Part shown: piece after piece, positions 12,400-24,700 of the stretch
Position numbering within the stretch: position 1 is the first letter of the stretch
How the letters are laid out: every line of letters starts with the position of its first letter
The notes under the pieces: model-generated
What the model saw: only the letters and a program-made list of their open reading frames with translations
Databases searched by the model: none
Told to the model about the DNA's origin: nothing
Source: Pseudocercospora fijiensis CIRAD86
Lineage: Eukaryota; Ascomycota; Dothideomycetes; Mycosphaerellales; Mycosphaerellaceae
DNA: 64,000 nucleotides
Direction of reading: 5' to 3'
NCBI RefSeq assembly: GCF_000340215.1
Contig: NW_006921542.1
Location: 1,640,267-1,704,266 of the forward strand
Translations under genes and position numbers: made by a program

Positions 12400-13300
12400 G
12401 CGCTAGTATAACGTAGGAGCTACCTATATCGTACTACTAGAATTATCGTATTATATTTAGTACGGCGTAGGTATATCTAGATATAGTAGCGACTACAACT
12501 AGAGTACCTTTATACCCAAAGTCTATCCTAGACCTCTTTAACCTTAAAGAGAGGTAGTCTTACTTTATAATACTATAAACGTTACTAGTTATAGTATTAT
12601 ATATTAGCTAGTATAGTCTCTATAGGACTAAACCCTTCTCTTTATAGATAACTTTACCTAAGCGTAAGAAGCTACTCTAGACGAGTAAGAAGGCGATTTT
12701 AAGGACGTAATTATCGTAGAGGGTAGCGGCACTACTAAGGCGGTTTATATCGTTAGTAGAGAGGGCTTTCTAGCCTATAGAGGTACGAGTTGCTAGCGGA
12801 CTAGAAGACTTAGCCCTACGTAATAATCGTCTAAGTACCGGAGATACAAATAGAGTAGTATCTAAACCGATACTAATACTATATAATCGTAGTACTATAG
12901 TATAAGACTCTATACTATTACTATATAGCTAAAGACTAAAGTAACCGAGTACCTAAGCCGTAATAAATTTGTAAAGACCTTTAGCTCTTATAGGCTACGC
13001 CTCGAAGTCCTTTATTAAGTACTATAGCTTATAGTTTGTAATAATTAAGGCGTACGCCTTTCGTATATTAGGCGCTAGTCTATACTATAGTAGAGTATAG
13101 AACGAGGAGCTATAGGACCGGCTATTTATTACCTTATCGAGCTGCTTTCTATCGACGGCTATAATAGATATAGATAGATTAACTATAGATATAGGCTAGC
13201 TATTAATCTCTAGTCTAGGCGCAATAGATTATTAGCAAGCCTATTATTAGTAGAAGATAGCTATATAGTTATACCGGTAAATTACGCCCTAATTGTCCTA
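12400..13300 (-). pseudogene. Unknown RIP-decayed frame on the minus strand
   Basis: A minus-strand frame stays open over about 300 codons except for TAG codons at plausible Gln/Trp sites. It includes 'VINSRSYSSSFYTLL' and 'RKAYALIITNYKL'. This pattern is what a former transposon protein looks like after RIP. I could not recognise a catalytic triad, zinc finger or polymerase motif, so no function is assigned. Confidence 0.35.
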
Positions 13301-13799
13301 AGTAAAATATTCCGTAGTAGTACGTTAGCGGCGTATAAAATACGGTAAGAAATAAGGCTAGTAAAGACGACTCTACTATTAGTATAGGCTATTGCTTTAT
13401 TAGCGTTCTATTACGTATACTACTTATAGAACGCTTCTATAATTACCCTTACTCCCTTAATATTAATATAGATCTTAGAAGGATACTCGTTCGATAAGTA
13501 AGTATCGCTCCTTCTTATAGTAAAGACTTTATATATTCGTAGCGTTAATAGCTATACTATTTAGTCTAGATTGTCTACCTTATACTAGAAGGCGCCTCTA
13601 CCGCTAGATAAGGCGTCTATAAGAAGGCATACTCTTAGAAGATAAGGAAGAGTATAGCGTACTCCTATAATATTATATAGCTTATATTCCTACTATAGTA
13701 GTTCCTTACTCAAAGTCGTAGTATAGCCTTCTCTTTTTACTAGAAGAGATAATAAAGACGTATAGGGCTATATAAAACGCTCTTCTTATATCTACTACT

Positions 13800-14290
13800 C
13801 GAGCGGTCTATATAAGATTACTAGTAAAACTCCTTATCCGACCCTTATTATAAATTTAGAAAAAGAGAGACCCGAAAGAAGCTTAAAATACTCTTAAAAT
13901 GCTACAATCCCCTAAGTAGTTTAATTCTCGATACCTTTACTAAAATATCTATCTATATCCCTAAGAAGTCCGAATAATAGACGATCTTCCTATTAGATAA
14001 TTCCGATAGTAGGTACTCCTATCGACCTATATAAATAAGAAGAACGATAGAAAAGATTATTTAGAAGCTTCGGAGTTTTTTGAGTAAATAGTTTAACCTT
14101 CGAACCGAACCGAACCGATAAAGAGTCGATAAACGTATATAAGTTATAGATACGACTATCTCGATATAATACCTAGACAATAGTACCTATAGAAATAACT
14201 ATAGTATCGTACCTATCCTCTTTACTAGATAGTAGAGAAACAGAGTCTTAAGTTCTAACTATATATATATCCTAATATATTTTATAGAGT
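13800..14290 (+). repeat. Copia-like fragment: gag piece joined to LTR-like sequence
   Basis: About 13,850-13,930 matches the gag sequence at 18,280-18,370 (GAAGAAGCTT, ATACTCTTA). About 14,035-14,240 matches the LTR-like blocks at 22,430-22,560 and 35,680-35,830 (AAGAACGATAGAAAA, CTTCGGA, CCGAACCGAACCG). It looks like a deletion derivative of the same Copia-related family. RIP-type differences dominate. Confidence 0.55.
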
Positions 14291-14324
14291 AGCTAAATAA
14301 GATCCGTTCGTCTATCTATCTATA

Positions 14325-14650
14325 TATATATTAAGGCCTCGTACTAAGCAAGTAAACTAATAAAAAGGGGCATAGGCGCTCGTTAGCGCTAGTATATAGC
14401 AAGGCTAGTACCGTAAGGCCTAAAGTAGCGAAGATACGCGTACTATCTATACTATTAGAATAGGATAAAGTAGGGCGAGTTACTAGTAAAGCGGGCCCTT
14501 ATCTAGTTAATAGTAACGTATAGGAGTAATAGTTTTCTACGAAAGAGGGAAAGCGTTATATCCGCCTCGTATATAGATATTATTATCTATATACTAAGGC
14601 CCTATAATAAGTAAGTAAACTAATAAATAGGGGTATAGGCGCTCGATAGT
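14325..14650. repeat. Pair of direct repeats about 263 bp apart
   Basis: The segment around 14,329 (AAGTAAACTAATAAAAAGGG, followed by CATAGGCGCTCG) recurs around 14,592 with small changes. Both are followed by TAGTATATAGCAAGGCTAG-type sequence and CCGTAAGGCCTAA. This is a tandem duplication or the ends of a short terminal-repeat element. Confidence 0.6.
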
Positions 14651-14999
14651 ATATAGTAAGGCTAGCGCCGTAAGGCCTAAGCGAAGCCTAGCTAGAGCCC
14701 TAGAAACAGCGCTAGCGTAGCGATAGTTAACTCGATTAAGCTACTTTCTTATAAAGGACGCTAACAAAAGTAGCTAATACGATAAAGGCGAGGTAACGAG
14801 GTAGTAAGCTATCCGTTTTAAGGCTTATTAGAGACCCTTACTAGTTTATAACCCGTTAAGCCCTTACGCTTAGTTTTAGTATAGCCTTATAATTATTAGT
14901 AAGGTATAGACTATCTCTTAAAGGCCTTAGACTTCTATTTATAGAGATATTAGAGGAGACGCTATATTAGCGAGCTATTATAATACTACTCTATTTTAG

Positions 15000-17279
15000 T
15001 AAGTGCCCTATATATCCTACTATATCTGTCTAATCTAAACTCTTTTAACTTTAATTATAGCCTTACTTTAGCTAGCGCTCTTAGAAACCCGGCTACTAAT
15101 AGTAGGAAAAGCGGCTTAGTCTATATACGTCTATAGAAGGTAAAGAGTTATCGTATATAGTAGACTATCTAGGTCGGATAGCCTATAGCGGCGATACAAA
15201 TAGCGAAGCCCTACCTATAGGTATCGGTTCTAGATCGTTTAAGGCGGACGGTTATCTAGCTATAAGGTTAGCCTAAAAAGGTATTATCTAACCTAGTATT
15301 ATTTTCCCTATTAGCTAACCCTTAAAGCCGACCTTACGGCTATTATCGTATATTAGCTCCTTTAGTAGAAAGGGGCCTTTCTAAGCTAAAGTCTAGTAGG
15401 TATTAAAATTAGCCTTATCGAGATTACGAAGCGGCCTAAATAATAGTACTTCTAATATATTGTTATAAATTAGTTAGCGGTTCTACTTTAAACTATAAGT
15501 AGGGTAAGTATAAATAGCGCCTTAGGCTATATACTTAGCTAGTAGCAAGTTATAAAGAATAAGTAGAAGATTAATATTAATATAAAGAGCGGATTACGTC
15601 GATATAGATATATAGAGAGCGGCTAAGAATCGGCTTCAAACCCGGATATACTATAGGGTAGTATATATAATCTCTTAGGTAAGGCTATAATTTAAGTATA
15701 GTTAAGGCGTACTAGATACTATATTAGTAGATTATATAATTATAGGTTATTCTTATAGTATTATAGGTAAGTCTATAGTATAGAAGAAAAGTATATATAT
15801 ACAATCTCGATTTAACCTCCTAGAACTACTATTTTAATATAGATAGGATTAGTATATTCAAATTATTCTAAACTATAATAAGTTAATAGAATAAGTATAA
15901 GCGGTCTAAAGGCTAGGGCGTAAGAGGGCGTTAGTAGAACTATTATAAGTAGAATAAAGCTATTAAACTATTATAATAATATTATAAATAAGGGCTAGGA
16001 AAAGCGCTTAGTATAGGAGGTTAACGCCTACTTTAGTATTAACGGAATATCTAAAGAAGACGTAGAAGCTAGAACGATTATCTATATAGATAGTAACTCG
16101 GATATTAGACTATTTCTAAGACAGCCTATTAAAGGCTAAAGCTACTACGTTTATCTCTATAACTTATATATCGCTTTTTATATAGCGGACTATAAAAGTA
16201 TTATAGGTATAGAAACCCTAGGGAGGGGATTAGTCTAGTCGCCGTTAGGTCCGCGGTACTAAAAGCCTCCTATTCTATAATTATAGACGTCTATAAAGAG
16301 GGACATTTAGGGCAAAGATAGGCCGTTAAAAATATATAAGCTACGGCTCGCTTATAGAACTAAAGTCTATTTATTTAGGTCGCTTCTTGCCTATATTAGA
16401 AGCCTCCGTTTAATCTAGAGTCGCAATTTATACTAGGTAAAGAATAGCTATATTTTAGCGTTAAAAAAGCGGCTAGGTAAAAAAATACGGATATACTATA
16501 CTAAGTAGGCTATAAGGGTTAGAGTTTAGTAAAGGCCTAGCGAGTTAGGGGCTATCGTAGCTATAGTTATAGTAGTAATATAAGGTTTCCTATCGTCCGA
16601 AAGTAAAGCGTCTATTATTATTAAGTTTATAGTAATACTAAGGGTCCTATTAGCGGAGCCTTCTATATTCCTCCTATCGTTACGAGATATCCTAAGGTCG
16701 TCTATTAAGGTAATCTATAAATACCGGACTTTAGTAGTATACGGTTATTATTATAAACCTAGCTTTAGTAGGAAAACAGAGTCGTCCGAGTAATAGATTA
16801 TATATACTATAGTACTATCGAAAGTAGAGGTAGTATGGTATATTTCGAGTAGCTAGTAAAGTCCCTAAATAAATAGGTTAAATATCTATAGTACCTATAC
16901 GTAGGCTAAATAGGAGCCTAAGCTCCTTATAGAAGCGAGCCTACTCGTTAAAGGCTAATAGTTACTATTAATATAGGAATGCTAGTATATTATATAAGGC
17001 CGCCTTAGCGTCTTCTTTAGTAGTAGTCGTACTCTAACCGAAGCTATTAACCTTATTAAAGATATCGTCGAATAGGATATAGCGGATAGTTCTGTATTCC
17101 CTCGGGATATTACCGTTTCTAGAATAACTATAAAGCTATAATAGGTCGTAAATATAGCGGAAGCCTCTATAGTGCTTTAGTACTAAACCTTAGGATAGGA
17201 TAATAAAGTTATACTTATTAAAATCTAGTAATTTAGTAACGCGGTAATACCGTGTCTCGTCGATAAGCGGGGAGGTCAT
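15000..17279 (-). pseudogene. Unknown RIP-decayed gene, start at 17,279 on the minus strand
   Basis: An intact ATG (complement of 17,277-17,279) opens a minus-strand frame beginning MTSPLIDETRYYRVTKLLDF. It continues for roughly 190 codons with stops only at plausible Gln/Trp positions (for example 'IPREYRTIRYILFDDIFNKV'). Further frames with the same character follow to about 15 kb but are not demonstrably the same gene. The aromatic-rich, moderately charged composition does not match gag, polymerase or a transposase family that I know. Left unassigned. Confidence 0.35.
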
Positions 17280-17639
17280 TTCGGTAGTATCTAGGTCTAT
17301 ATAGCTATAGTTAACTTAGCGATTTTAGAGTACTTACGATATCTATATATACTAGAGCCTTCTTACGGAGTATTAGTACTAAACTTTAGTATATAGTATA
17401 AGATATATAGACGGGAAGGGTCTAGATATTACTAAAGTAGTAAGCGCTATTGCCCTACTTTTAATAGACCTCTGTAATAGATTGTTATTTGTATAGAATA
17501 AACGCTATGATTAGGGAGTATATTAGAAGGTTTAGAAGGTTAGTAGGGTTCAAGTAAGAGGTATTTATAGCTAAATCTAGCCGCTAGGTTATATTTACAA
17601 CTAGATCTAGCCGGTTGGTTAAAGAGTTAGGTCTTCTTC

Positions 17640-17990
17640 TTAGAAGGGTACTTAAAGATCTTAGTGTGTATATAAAGGTATATACATTATAGATACGATT
17701 ATCGAGATATACTAACTAGGTATTACTACCTATAGAAAACCTGTCTATATAAAGCTTTATCTAACGTAGGATAATATCTATAGATACAAGAAATCTTAGT
17801 TGTCTGTATATTATCTAGGATAATGCTAGTATAGGAAAGCTATCTATACTAGTATATATCTAGATTAATATCTATTATCTAAAGACATAGTTCTACTATT
17901 AAACACAAAGAGTATCTATAATTTCTCTATAGTAAGATATCTATATAGATAATATTATCTAAATAGTATCTATACTAGACTATATAAGAT
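17640..17990 (+). repeat. LTR-like AT-rich block upstream of a Copia gag
   Basis: The sequence is rich in TATCTATAG and GATAATA(C/T)TATC words, like the blocks at 23,850-24,120, 35,830-36,190 and 37,150-37,470. It directly precedes the gag frame at about 18,000, as a 5' LTR would. No exact ends were determined. Confidence 0.45.
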
Positions 17991-17999
17991 CTCTAGAAC

Positions 18000-19432
18000 T
18001 TATAGATAGAGGGACTTCCTACTAAAGATAAAGACAAACCGCTAAGCTACGTAAAGAAATATCTAAATTTATATATATATCTCTTAGCGATAAGTCCTTT
18101 ACGTTTCGCCGCTTTAAAGGATAATAAAACTATACGTTTTAGTCCTTAAGGATCGAGTCTTACCTAGTAGAGAAGGGCTTTTTAAGACTATAGTCGACGA
18201 TTATATAGACTAAGAAACAAAGGCTTAAGCCTTGGCGATTCTTCGACTATAGAGGATAGTCCCTTCTTATAAATTTAAAAAAGACGGACCCGGAAGAAGC
18301 TTAGAATACTCTTAGGGAGTTATACTCTCCTAAGGGACTTAATTTTATCTACCTCTTACTAAAGGACTTACTTTAAACAAATTGAGAGTTATCTAAAAGC
18401 GTCTAATAATATAATAATATTGTTCGCCGCTTAAACAACGAATTAGAGTCCGAGGAAGTTAAGCTTCCTAAACAAGTTATAGTAGCTTAGACGCTAAATA
18501 ATTATAGCGATAAATACGAGTTTTTCGTAACAAATTTAGTATAGATATTGCTAAAAGGCGCAGATAGCCTTAAATTAGAAGATTTATTCTCTAATCTATA
18601 GGACAAATCGAGACGATATAGTACTATTAAGAACAAACTAGTACTGTTTCTTAAGTCTAATTCGCCTAAGAATAAACTGTCTAAAAAGCCGCTTAAGCGT
18701 CTATAGGACAAGGGACCTAAGAGCGTATCTAGGAAGTATATATACTTTAAAAAGAACGGATACTTAGAAGATACTTACTACTACAAATCGGCTATTTAAC
18801 TAGAACTAAAGAACTAGACTATAGAAAGTATTTAGACGAAGAAGAGTATCTTTATTTGTCTATAGATAGTCCATATCGCGTATTCTTCTTTAGAATCGTC
18901 TAGTAATGCCGCTTTTGTCTAAGATAGCGGCGCTTCTATATAAGTTATTAGCTATAAGTCGTACCTTACGACTTATACTAATAAATCTAATACGATAAAC
19001 TAGGGCAATACCGGATCTATAATCGCTCGCGGTATAGCTAATATAAAAGTACGACTTCAAGATATCTCTAATACTATAACTTTCTACGCCCGAGTTTAAT
19101 ATAAATATAACAAGTTTATTATTATTATTAGAGAACCGCGAGGTTACGGCCTCGTAAAGAAACGGTATAATAGAACTTATAGTAAGGATAGAGCTCGAAT
19201 AACTAACGCATACCGAGTTAGCTTTATAATAAACCCTTAAAAGCCAAAGAAGCTCTAGCTATAGACTCTAAAGACAAGTCTCTAATCTAGTATAAACGGC
19301 TTAGATATATAAGCCTCTATACTCTAGAAAAAGCAGGCATAAAAGGAGCTAAAAACTATTATTCTACTAAGGAATACGAGGTATATATTAAATCTAAATA
19401 TACCCTAGGTATAGGCTAGGTCGTACTTTTTC
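18000..19432 (+). pseudogene. Copia-type gag and protease, truncated by joined Harbinger DNA
   Basis: Forward frames give a gag-like region (about 18,000-18,720) with 'RLNNELESEEVKLPKQVIVA' and 'SLKLEDLFSNL'. A decayed zinc knuckle follows (about 18,730-18,795, KYIYFKKNGYLEDTYYYK, Cys and His replaced by Tyr). The protease active-site motif DSGAS lies at 18,923-18,937, with a long pre-integrase region after it. Family order gag, CCHC, protease is that of Ty1/Copia elements. The frame ends abruptly near 19,432, where truncated Harbinger sequence of opposite orientation begins. Integrase and RT are absent. RIP stops are dense. Confidence 0.75.
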
Positions 19433-20520
19433 TATAGCGGCGGCGGCATTATTGAATAGCCTATCGTTAGGCTTATTAGGCTCTAATTCTACCGTATCGA
19501 CCCTCGCGCCTATTTCTTAGAGAATATTAGAAAGGGCGGTAGCAATATATACTATCGCTATTTAAGTACGAATATTATACTACGTCGTATTCTCGAAGGT
19601 ATAGAAGCGTCGCTTTATTACTCTAAATGTCCGTTCGACGACGTTACGGAGGGAAGTATACCTTAGATTAAACAACTACTTATAGTTAGCTAGCTTTATT
19701 ATAGCTACGTATTGCTCTCGCAAATAGTGCCTTATACTACGGTATAGAACAAGATATAGGGCATTATTTAGATAGCTAGTATCTACGAGATAATATCGAC
19801 CTTCCGGCGCCGTAAATCTATAGTACGAACGAGCGTTATTAAGTACGCGCCCGTCGTAAGTAGAGCCCTCCTATCTAGCGAGAATAAACCTAAACCTTAT
19901 ACTATAGTCTATAACTGCTAATACATTCTACGATAGCGTTCCTATACGGTTATAGAAGGCCGCCTATTAATCTACTAGTACGTATACTAATATATAAGAG
20001 CTATCTAGCGCTCTAACGGTATCTTTAAAGAAAGGCTAGTGTTTACGGCCCTTCGACTTAACTACTAGATTGTCGTCTTTATCGGCTAGAATAACGACCT
20101 CTATATATACCTCTAGTATAGTAGCTATAACTTTGTAGTTAATCCGACCGCCCTTATCTAGCGTATAAGAGAAGTCTTCCGCTAGGTCTCGAGTATAACT
20201 ATTAGTTACAAACGCTTATAAGAATATTACTACTTTCTATTCTTTGCTAATATATCGGCCGCGCCGTAGGTACGGCGATATTAGCTAAAATAGGTACGTA
20301 AACGTATCTAGTTAAAAGCGAGGATAGCGGTATAATATTCTCGTAGCATCTTTACCTAATAGTAATCTAGTAAAGGCCTCGCCTTTATCGTTTTATAGGT
20401 ATAAAGTACGTACTCTAGAAGGCTAAGAAAGCGCTAATCTTTGTAGTAGTAATACTAGTATTATAAACGAGAAGATAACTTTACGCTTAACGATCTACTA
20501 GCGATAGAGGTTGTCTATTA
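19433..20520 (-). pseudogene. PIF-Harbinger transposase (DDE_Tnp_4 type), copy A, 3' truncated
   Basis: Minus-strand translation follows HARBI1/PIF transposases in order. An N-terminal helical region (FTYLFQLISPYLRRGRYISK) comes first. The first Asp is in 'FFKDTVRALDSSYI', the second in 'ILAR.EGSTYDGRVLNNARS'. 'APEGRYYLVDTSYLNNALYL' and the Glu motif 'LRNVVERTFRVIKRRF' follow. These enzymes cut and paste with 3-bp target duplications. His-to-Tyr and Gln-to-stop changes are RIP-type. The C-terminus stops after NNAAAAIE at the joint with Copia sequence, whereas copy B at 32-33 kb continues, so this copy is truncated. Confidence 0.88.
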
Positions 20521-21960
20521 TTACTAACAAATATAGTAATAACCGCGATTATAGTATACTACGAACGAACCTACGACGTACGTAGCCCTCCTACGCTCGA
20601 AGAACGCGCCTACGTATTAACTAGCGTTACGTTCGTTCTATAAGTAGCCCTCGATCTTAATCGTAACGTACGGCCGTTAATCCTATCGAAGAGCCTTCGA
20701 GCCGTCTTACTATACTAGATTTAGCGTAGAAAGCGGTACTCCGGAAGCCGCGGAGGTCTATATTCGATTAAAGAGATTACACTTAGAAAGGGTATTATTA
20801 AGCACTAGAGACAAGACTTACCTCGTAATCCTATCGAGAATATTTAATAATATTATATATTGTTTAGTATCGCTTAGATTACGTATAGATTAGATTATAG
20901 ATACGATAGGCTCTTAGATACTAGATCTTAAGAGTCCTATAGAAAGGGTATTATCCAAATATAATCTATCTATAGATAATAGTAGCCCTTCTATCGATAA
21001 TAATACTCTAGATCTAGAGAAAGAATCTTCGTAGCTAGTAGTACTAAGGCTATTATACTTACTAGAAACCTAAAGCGTAGCCTAAGGACTTAATCGGTCT
21101 ATTCTAGTCTTCTATAACTTAAGTAATTAGCGACTATAACCTTCTCAAAGTATAGGTTCTATACTCGTATACTAACTGGCTTTTAGAGGCTATAGTTAAT
21201 GCTAGTAGTAGCTAGATTAAGTACTTAGCTTACTCGTATGCTTATCTATAGTCGCTATAACGATACTACCTATCTAAGGCCTATAGCTGTCTGTACCTTT
21301 ACGTTACTGTAAAGCTTTTGGGGATGGAGAGTGACCGTATACTACTACTAGCACCTTCCTACTTCTATATTTACTACCTTATCGACTTCTAGAAGATGTA
21401 TCTCTCCGACTTATACTATATTTAAAAGCTAGAGATAATCTATAGTAACTATAAGCATTTTGCTAGCGGTGCGACGTTATATATAATAGGGCGTATAGTA
21501 ATAGCCTAAGAACTAGACGACTTAAATAAGACTATAGTAGCTAAGAAGTAGAAGATAGCGATAATAAGGGCCGTAGACTTTACTATAGAGCTAGGCGTAT
21601 ATCTTATATAGCTTCGGCCGATAATTATTTAAGTACTATAAGTACGTAAAGAGCTAGTACTATACTTAATAGTACCTTTACTAGAAGGCTAATCGTACTT
21701 ATAGCTTTACTTGCTATCTAAGCGGCTTCGAGTGCTATAGTCTACGTTAAGAAGCACTTCCGGTTAGGCTATAACCTTTTAGTAAGCTAGACCTTCTATA
21801 GTAAGATCTTAATAACTTCGAGCTCGTAAAGAGTAGCGGACTTAGTAATAGACTAAGTATAGCTAATAGGAGGCGACGTTATCTAAATAGCAATAGCGAC
21901 AAGCTGCTTAGTAATACTTGCTAGTACTAGTACTAGTAATAGTAGTAATAGTCGAAGCAA
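20520..21960. other. Rest of Harbinger copy A; accessory gene position
   Basis: This stretch is collinear with 33,275-34,700 of copy B at high similarity, so both derive from one element. PIF-Harbinger elements normally carry a second, Myb/SANT-like gene here. A minus-strand frame around 21,000-21,250 is open except for RIP stops, but I could not identify a Trp-spaced Myb motif. The unusually RIP-free words AAGCTTTTGGGGATGGAGAG lie at about 21,313-21,332. Confidence 0.5.
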
Positions 21961-22722
21961 TTTCCTACGAATAGAAAGATATAATAATCCATTAAAAATT
22001 CGTACTTCGAGAGAGAACTCTTATAGGTTCGATCGCTCCTAGAAGAACTAGTTCTAGAGATCTAATTATAAGATAAACACTAGAGGTACCTAGTAGTACG
22101 CGTAACTTATTACGCGTCTCGAGAAAACTCTAGGATCTTAGTAGCTACTAGTATATAGCTACGGATATCGCTACTTAGCTAGATAAGTAACTTAATAATT
22201 ACCTACTCGATAACTACTACTATAACTTCCGACACTCCCTACGACTTCCGCTCGACTATATACTCTACCTTCGGATAGATTCCCGAAACGTCTCGTAGAA
22301 TAAGATACTATAAACCTTTAAATATCTATAGATAGCTATCTATACTCTCGATACTTATAATAAAAATCGATCGTTCTTTCGGATTATATCTATCTACATT
22401 ACGTAATCCTATTAACCTATACGGATAAGAAGAACGATAGAAAACGTCGTTTACGAGCTTCGGAAATTGTTTAGGAAATAGATTAACCTTCGAACTAACG
22501 AACCGCCCGAGCCGAACCGGACCGTTAAAGAGTCTAAAGATCTTAATCTATATATAAACGTATATAGACTAACGTATCTATAATAAAGACTATAGACTAA
22601 AGATATAATTATTTAGACAACTAGCTATCTATAGCTATAGATATTATATATATCTAGAGGTAAAACAATTAGATAATACTACATTTAGAAAGCATATCTC
22701 TAGGTAGCTTTATCTTATCTAA
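21960..22722 (+). repeat. LTR-like block, copy A, cut by an assembly gap
   Basis: It matches 35,215-35,985 at high similarity and 23,850-24,700 in inverted orientation. In copy B the block runs on into LTR-like DNA and then a Copia gag, so this is probably the beginning of a Copia-family LTR region. Its right end is lost in the run of N. Confidence 0.6.
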
Positions 22723-22822
22723 NNNNNNNNNNNNNNNNNNNNNNNNNNNNNNNNNNNNNNNNNNNNNNNNNNNNNNNNNNNNNNNNNNNNNNNNNNNNNN
22801 NNNNNNNNNNNNNNNNNNNNNN
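22723..22822. other. Assembly gap (100 N)
   Basis: Exactly 100 N, the usual placeholder for a gap of unknown size. It lies between two inverted copies of an LTR-like repeat, a likely cause of assembly failure. Confidence 0.99.
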
Positions 22823-22990
22823 GCTAGGGTCCTTACCCCGTGAAATCCTATTGACCCTTCTACGACGCTTCAGTAGCAGTAGGAGCGGCGCCTTATACTG
22901 CCTTACTGATTAGGCTACAGGTTGCTTATAGGGTACAAGGGGCATATCGGCGGATTAGTCGCGGCTTATCGCCCGCGCCACCACACAAAA
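22823..22990. other. Non-RIPed short segment next to the gap
   Basis: This segment contains many CA and TG dinucleotides (CAGTAGCAGTAGGAG, CCACCACACAAAATTGTGG), unlike its surroundings. It shows no clear frame. It may be a unique or differently treated sequence, or the end of a misplaced contig. Confidence 0.5.
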
Positions 22991-23845
22991 TTGTGGATCA
23001 TGCTTAGAGCTCTTAAATATTACAATCGCTTCTTATAGCTCCTTATTACTAATAACGTCTAACTTCCTTATATACTCTAGTAGCTATTTAGAGCTATTAG
23101 TATTATTCTTTACCCTATAGGTTAGTTTTAATAACCTAAATAGACTACTAAAGGCGAGTGTATTAGCGATATTAAAACCGAGCTAGTATTAAGTAACTAG
23201 TAGATTATAAAGTATCGCTTTATTAATATAAAGTACTACTAGTTACTTATCCTTCCTTATTATTAGATTCGAATTCACTATCTCTAATAGATATCTTTTT
23301 CCTAATAGCTAGTTAAATGCTTTAAGCAGAAGGTAACAATTAATAAAGCAAGATCTATAAGCGGCAATATAGATAAGGAAGGATTTGTTAGTTAGTACGC
23401 TAACGCGTTTTGCTACCCTCTCTACCCTCTATATCTCGGTTAACCGCTCGGTACGTATCCTCTTTACCCTTATACCCTTTTTCGCCCTCTACCGATCTAC
23501 CGAGTTTTATATATAATACGTATATTAGAATATAGAAAATAGGGGGAACACGACGAATATACGCGTTAGAATAAGGCAGGTACGCCTATTAGGGATTATA
23601 TAAGAAATAGCGATAGTAAGGTTATACGGCTACTATATACCTAGATAAAGTAGTTAATGTGGTATTTAGACTCGTAGTTTAGTATTGCACCTAGCTATAT
23701 ATCTATATAGGACTAGAATATACCGCTTATCGAGTTTTGCGTATAGCCTACTAGGGAAAAGCTATTTTACGTATAGCTAAGAACCCCGCAAATAGCGGCG
23801 AGGAGTGTTTAACGGAGCCCCGGATACTATATCTACAACGTTTTC
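22990..23845. repeat. Repeat shared with the region next to the Fot1/Pogo transposase
   Basis: About 23,410-23,845 matches 30,855-31,275 in the same orientation, from CTACCCTCTCTACC to GATACTATA. It includes the words AAGAAATAGCGATAGTA and TACGGCTACTATATA. In the second location it lies directly upstream of the minus-strand Fot1/Pogo transposase, so it is probably the 5' non-coding part and terminus of that element family. No complete transposase was found here. Confidence 0.55.
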
Positions 23846-23849
23846 TTCT

Positions 23850-24700
23850 ATTTAGAAGTTTCATCTATAGATACCTTACTATAGATAATTTATAGATAGT
23901 TTTTGTCTTCTAGTAGGATAACTATATATCTAGATACTATATATCGAGATAGATATATACTAGTATAGTTAGTTTTTTAACACTAGTATTATCTTCGATA
24001 ATCTATAGATAACTAAGAGTTCTCGTATCTATAGATATTATCCTAGGTTAGATAAAGCTTCCTCTAGATAGGTTTTCTATAGGTAGTATTATCTAGTTCG
24101 AAAATCGTATCCGTAGTATATCTACGTTTATATACTAAGTAAGATCTTTAGAGTCTTTATCGGTCAGGCTCGGTTTAGTCGTTTCGTTCGGTATAAAGGT
24201 TAATCTATTTACGTAATAAGTTACGAAGCTCCTAAATAACCGTTTATATCGTCCCTCGGTCGATAGGATTTCTTATTATCGAGAATTATCGCAGGTTAGA
24301 TACCTATAGATAACTATAGATATCTATTATCCTATTCTTCGAGTCCTTTCTAATGTATTATAAGCGGGCTAGGCTTGTAAGCTCTTCGAGTATATAATAT
24401 TTAGTCGAGCGGAAGTCGTAGGAAGTATCGGAGATTATAGTAGTAGTAATCGAGTAAATAATAGTTAAGTTCCTTATCTAGATAAGTCGCTATATTTGCC
24501 GCCTTTCTATATTAGCTATAAAGGTTATAGAAAATTCTTAAGACGCGTAATAGCTTATACGTACTACTAGGTCTCTAGTTTTAACCTCGTAATTAGATCT
24601 AGAGAACTAGTCGCTCTAGAGGCGATTGAACCTATAGGAGTTCTTCTTTAAGTTCGAATTTTCTACCGATATCTAGGCCCTCCTATTAATTAGAAATTAC
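23850..24700 (-). repeat. LTR-like block, inverted copy
   Basis: The reverse complement matches 22,000-22,722 and 35,245-36,000, including GTCGAGCGGAAGTCGTAGG and TTCTAGGAGTTC-like words. With the block at 22.0-22.7 kb it forms a large inverted repeat around the gap. About 23,850-24,120 adds the AT-rich TATCTATAG part that copy A has lost in the gap. Confidence 0.7.

Noticed and set aside
18502..18711. Open minus-strand frame of 69 codons
   Set aside because: Antisense to the Copia gag frame, which has recognisable motifs.
22823..22990. tRNA or rRNA gene in the RIP-free segment
   Set aside because: No tRNA box A/B pair, cloverleaf or recognisable rRNA sequence.
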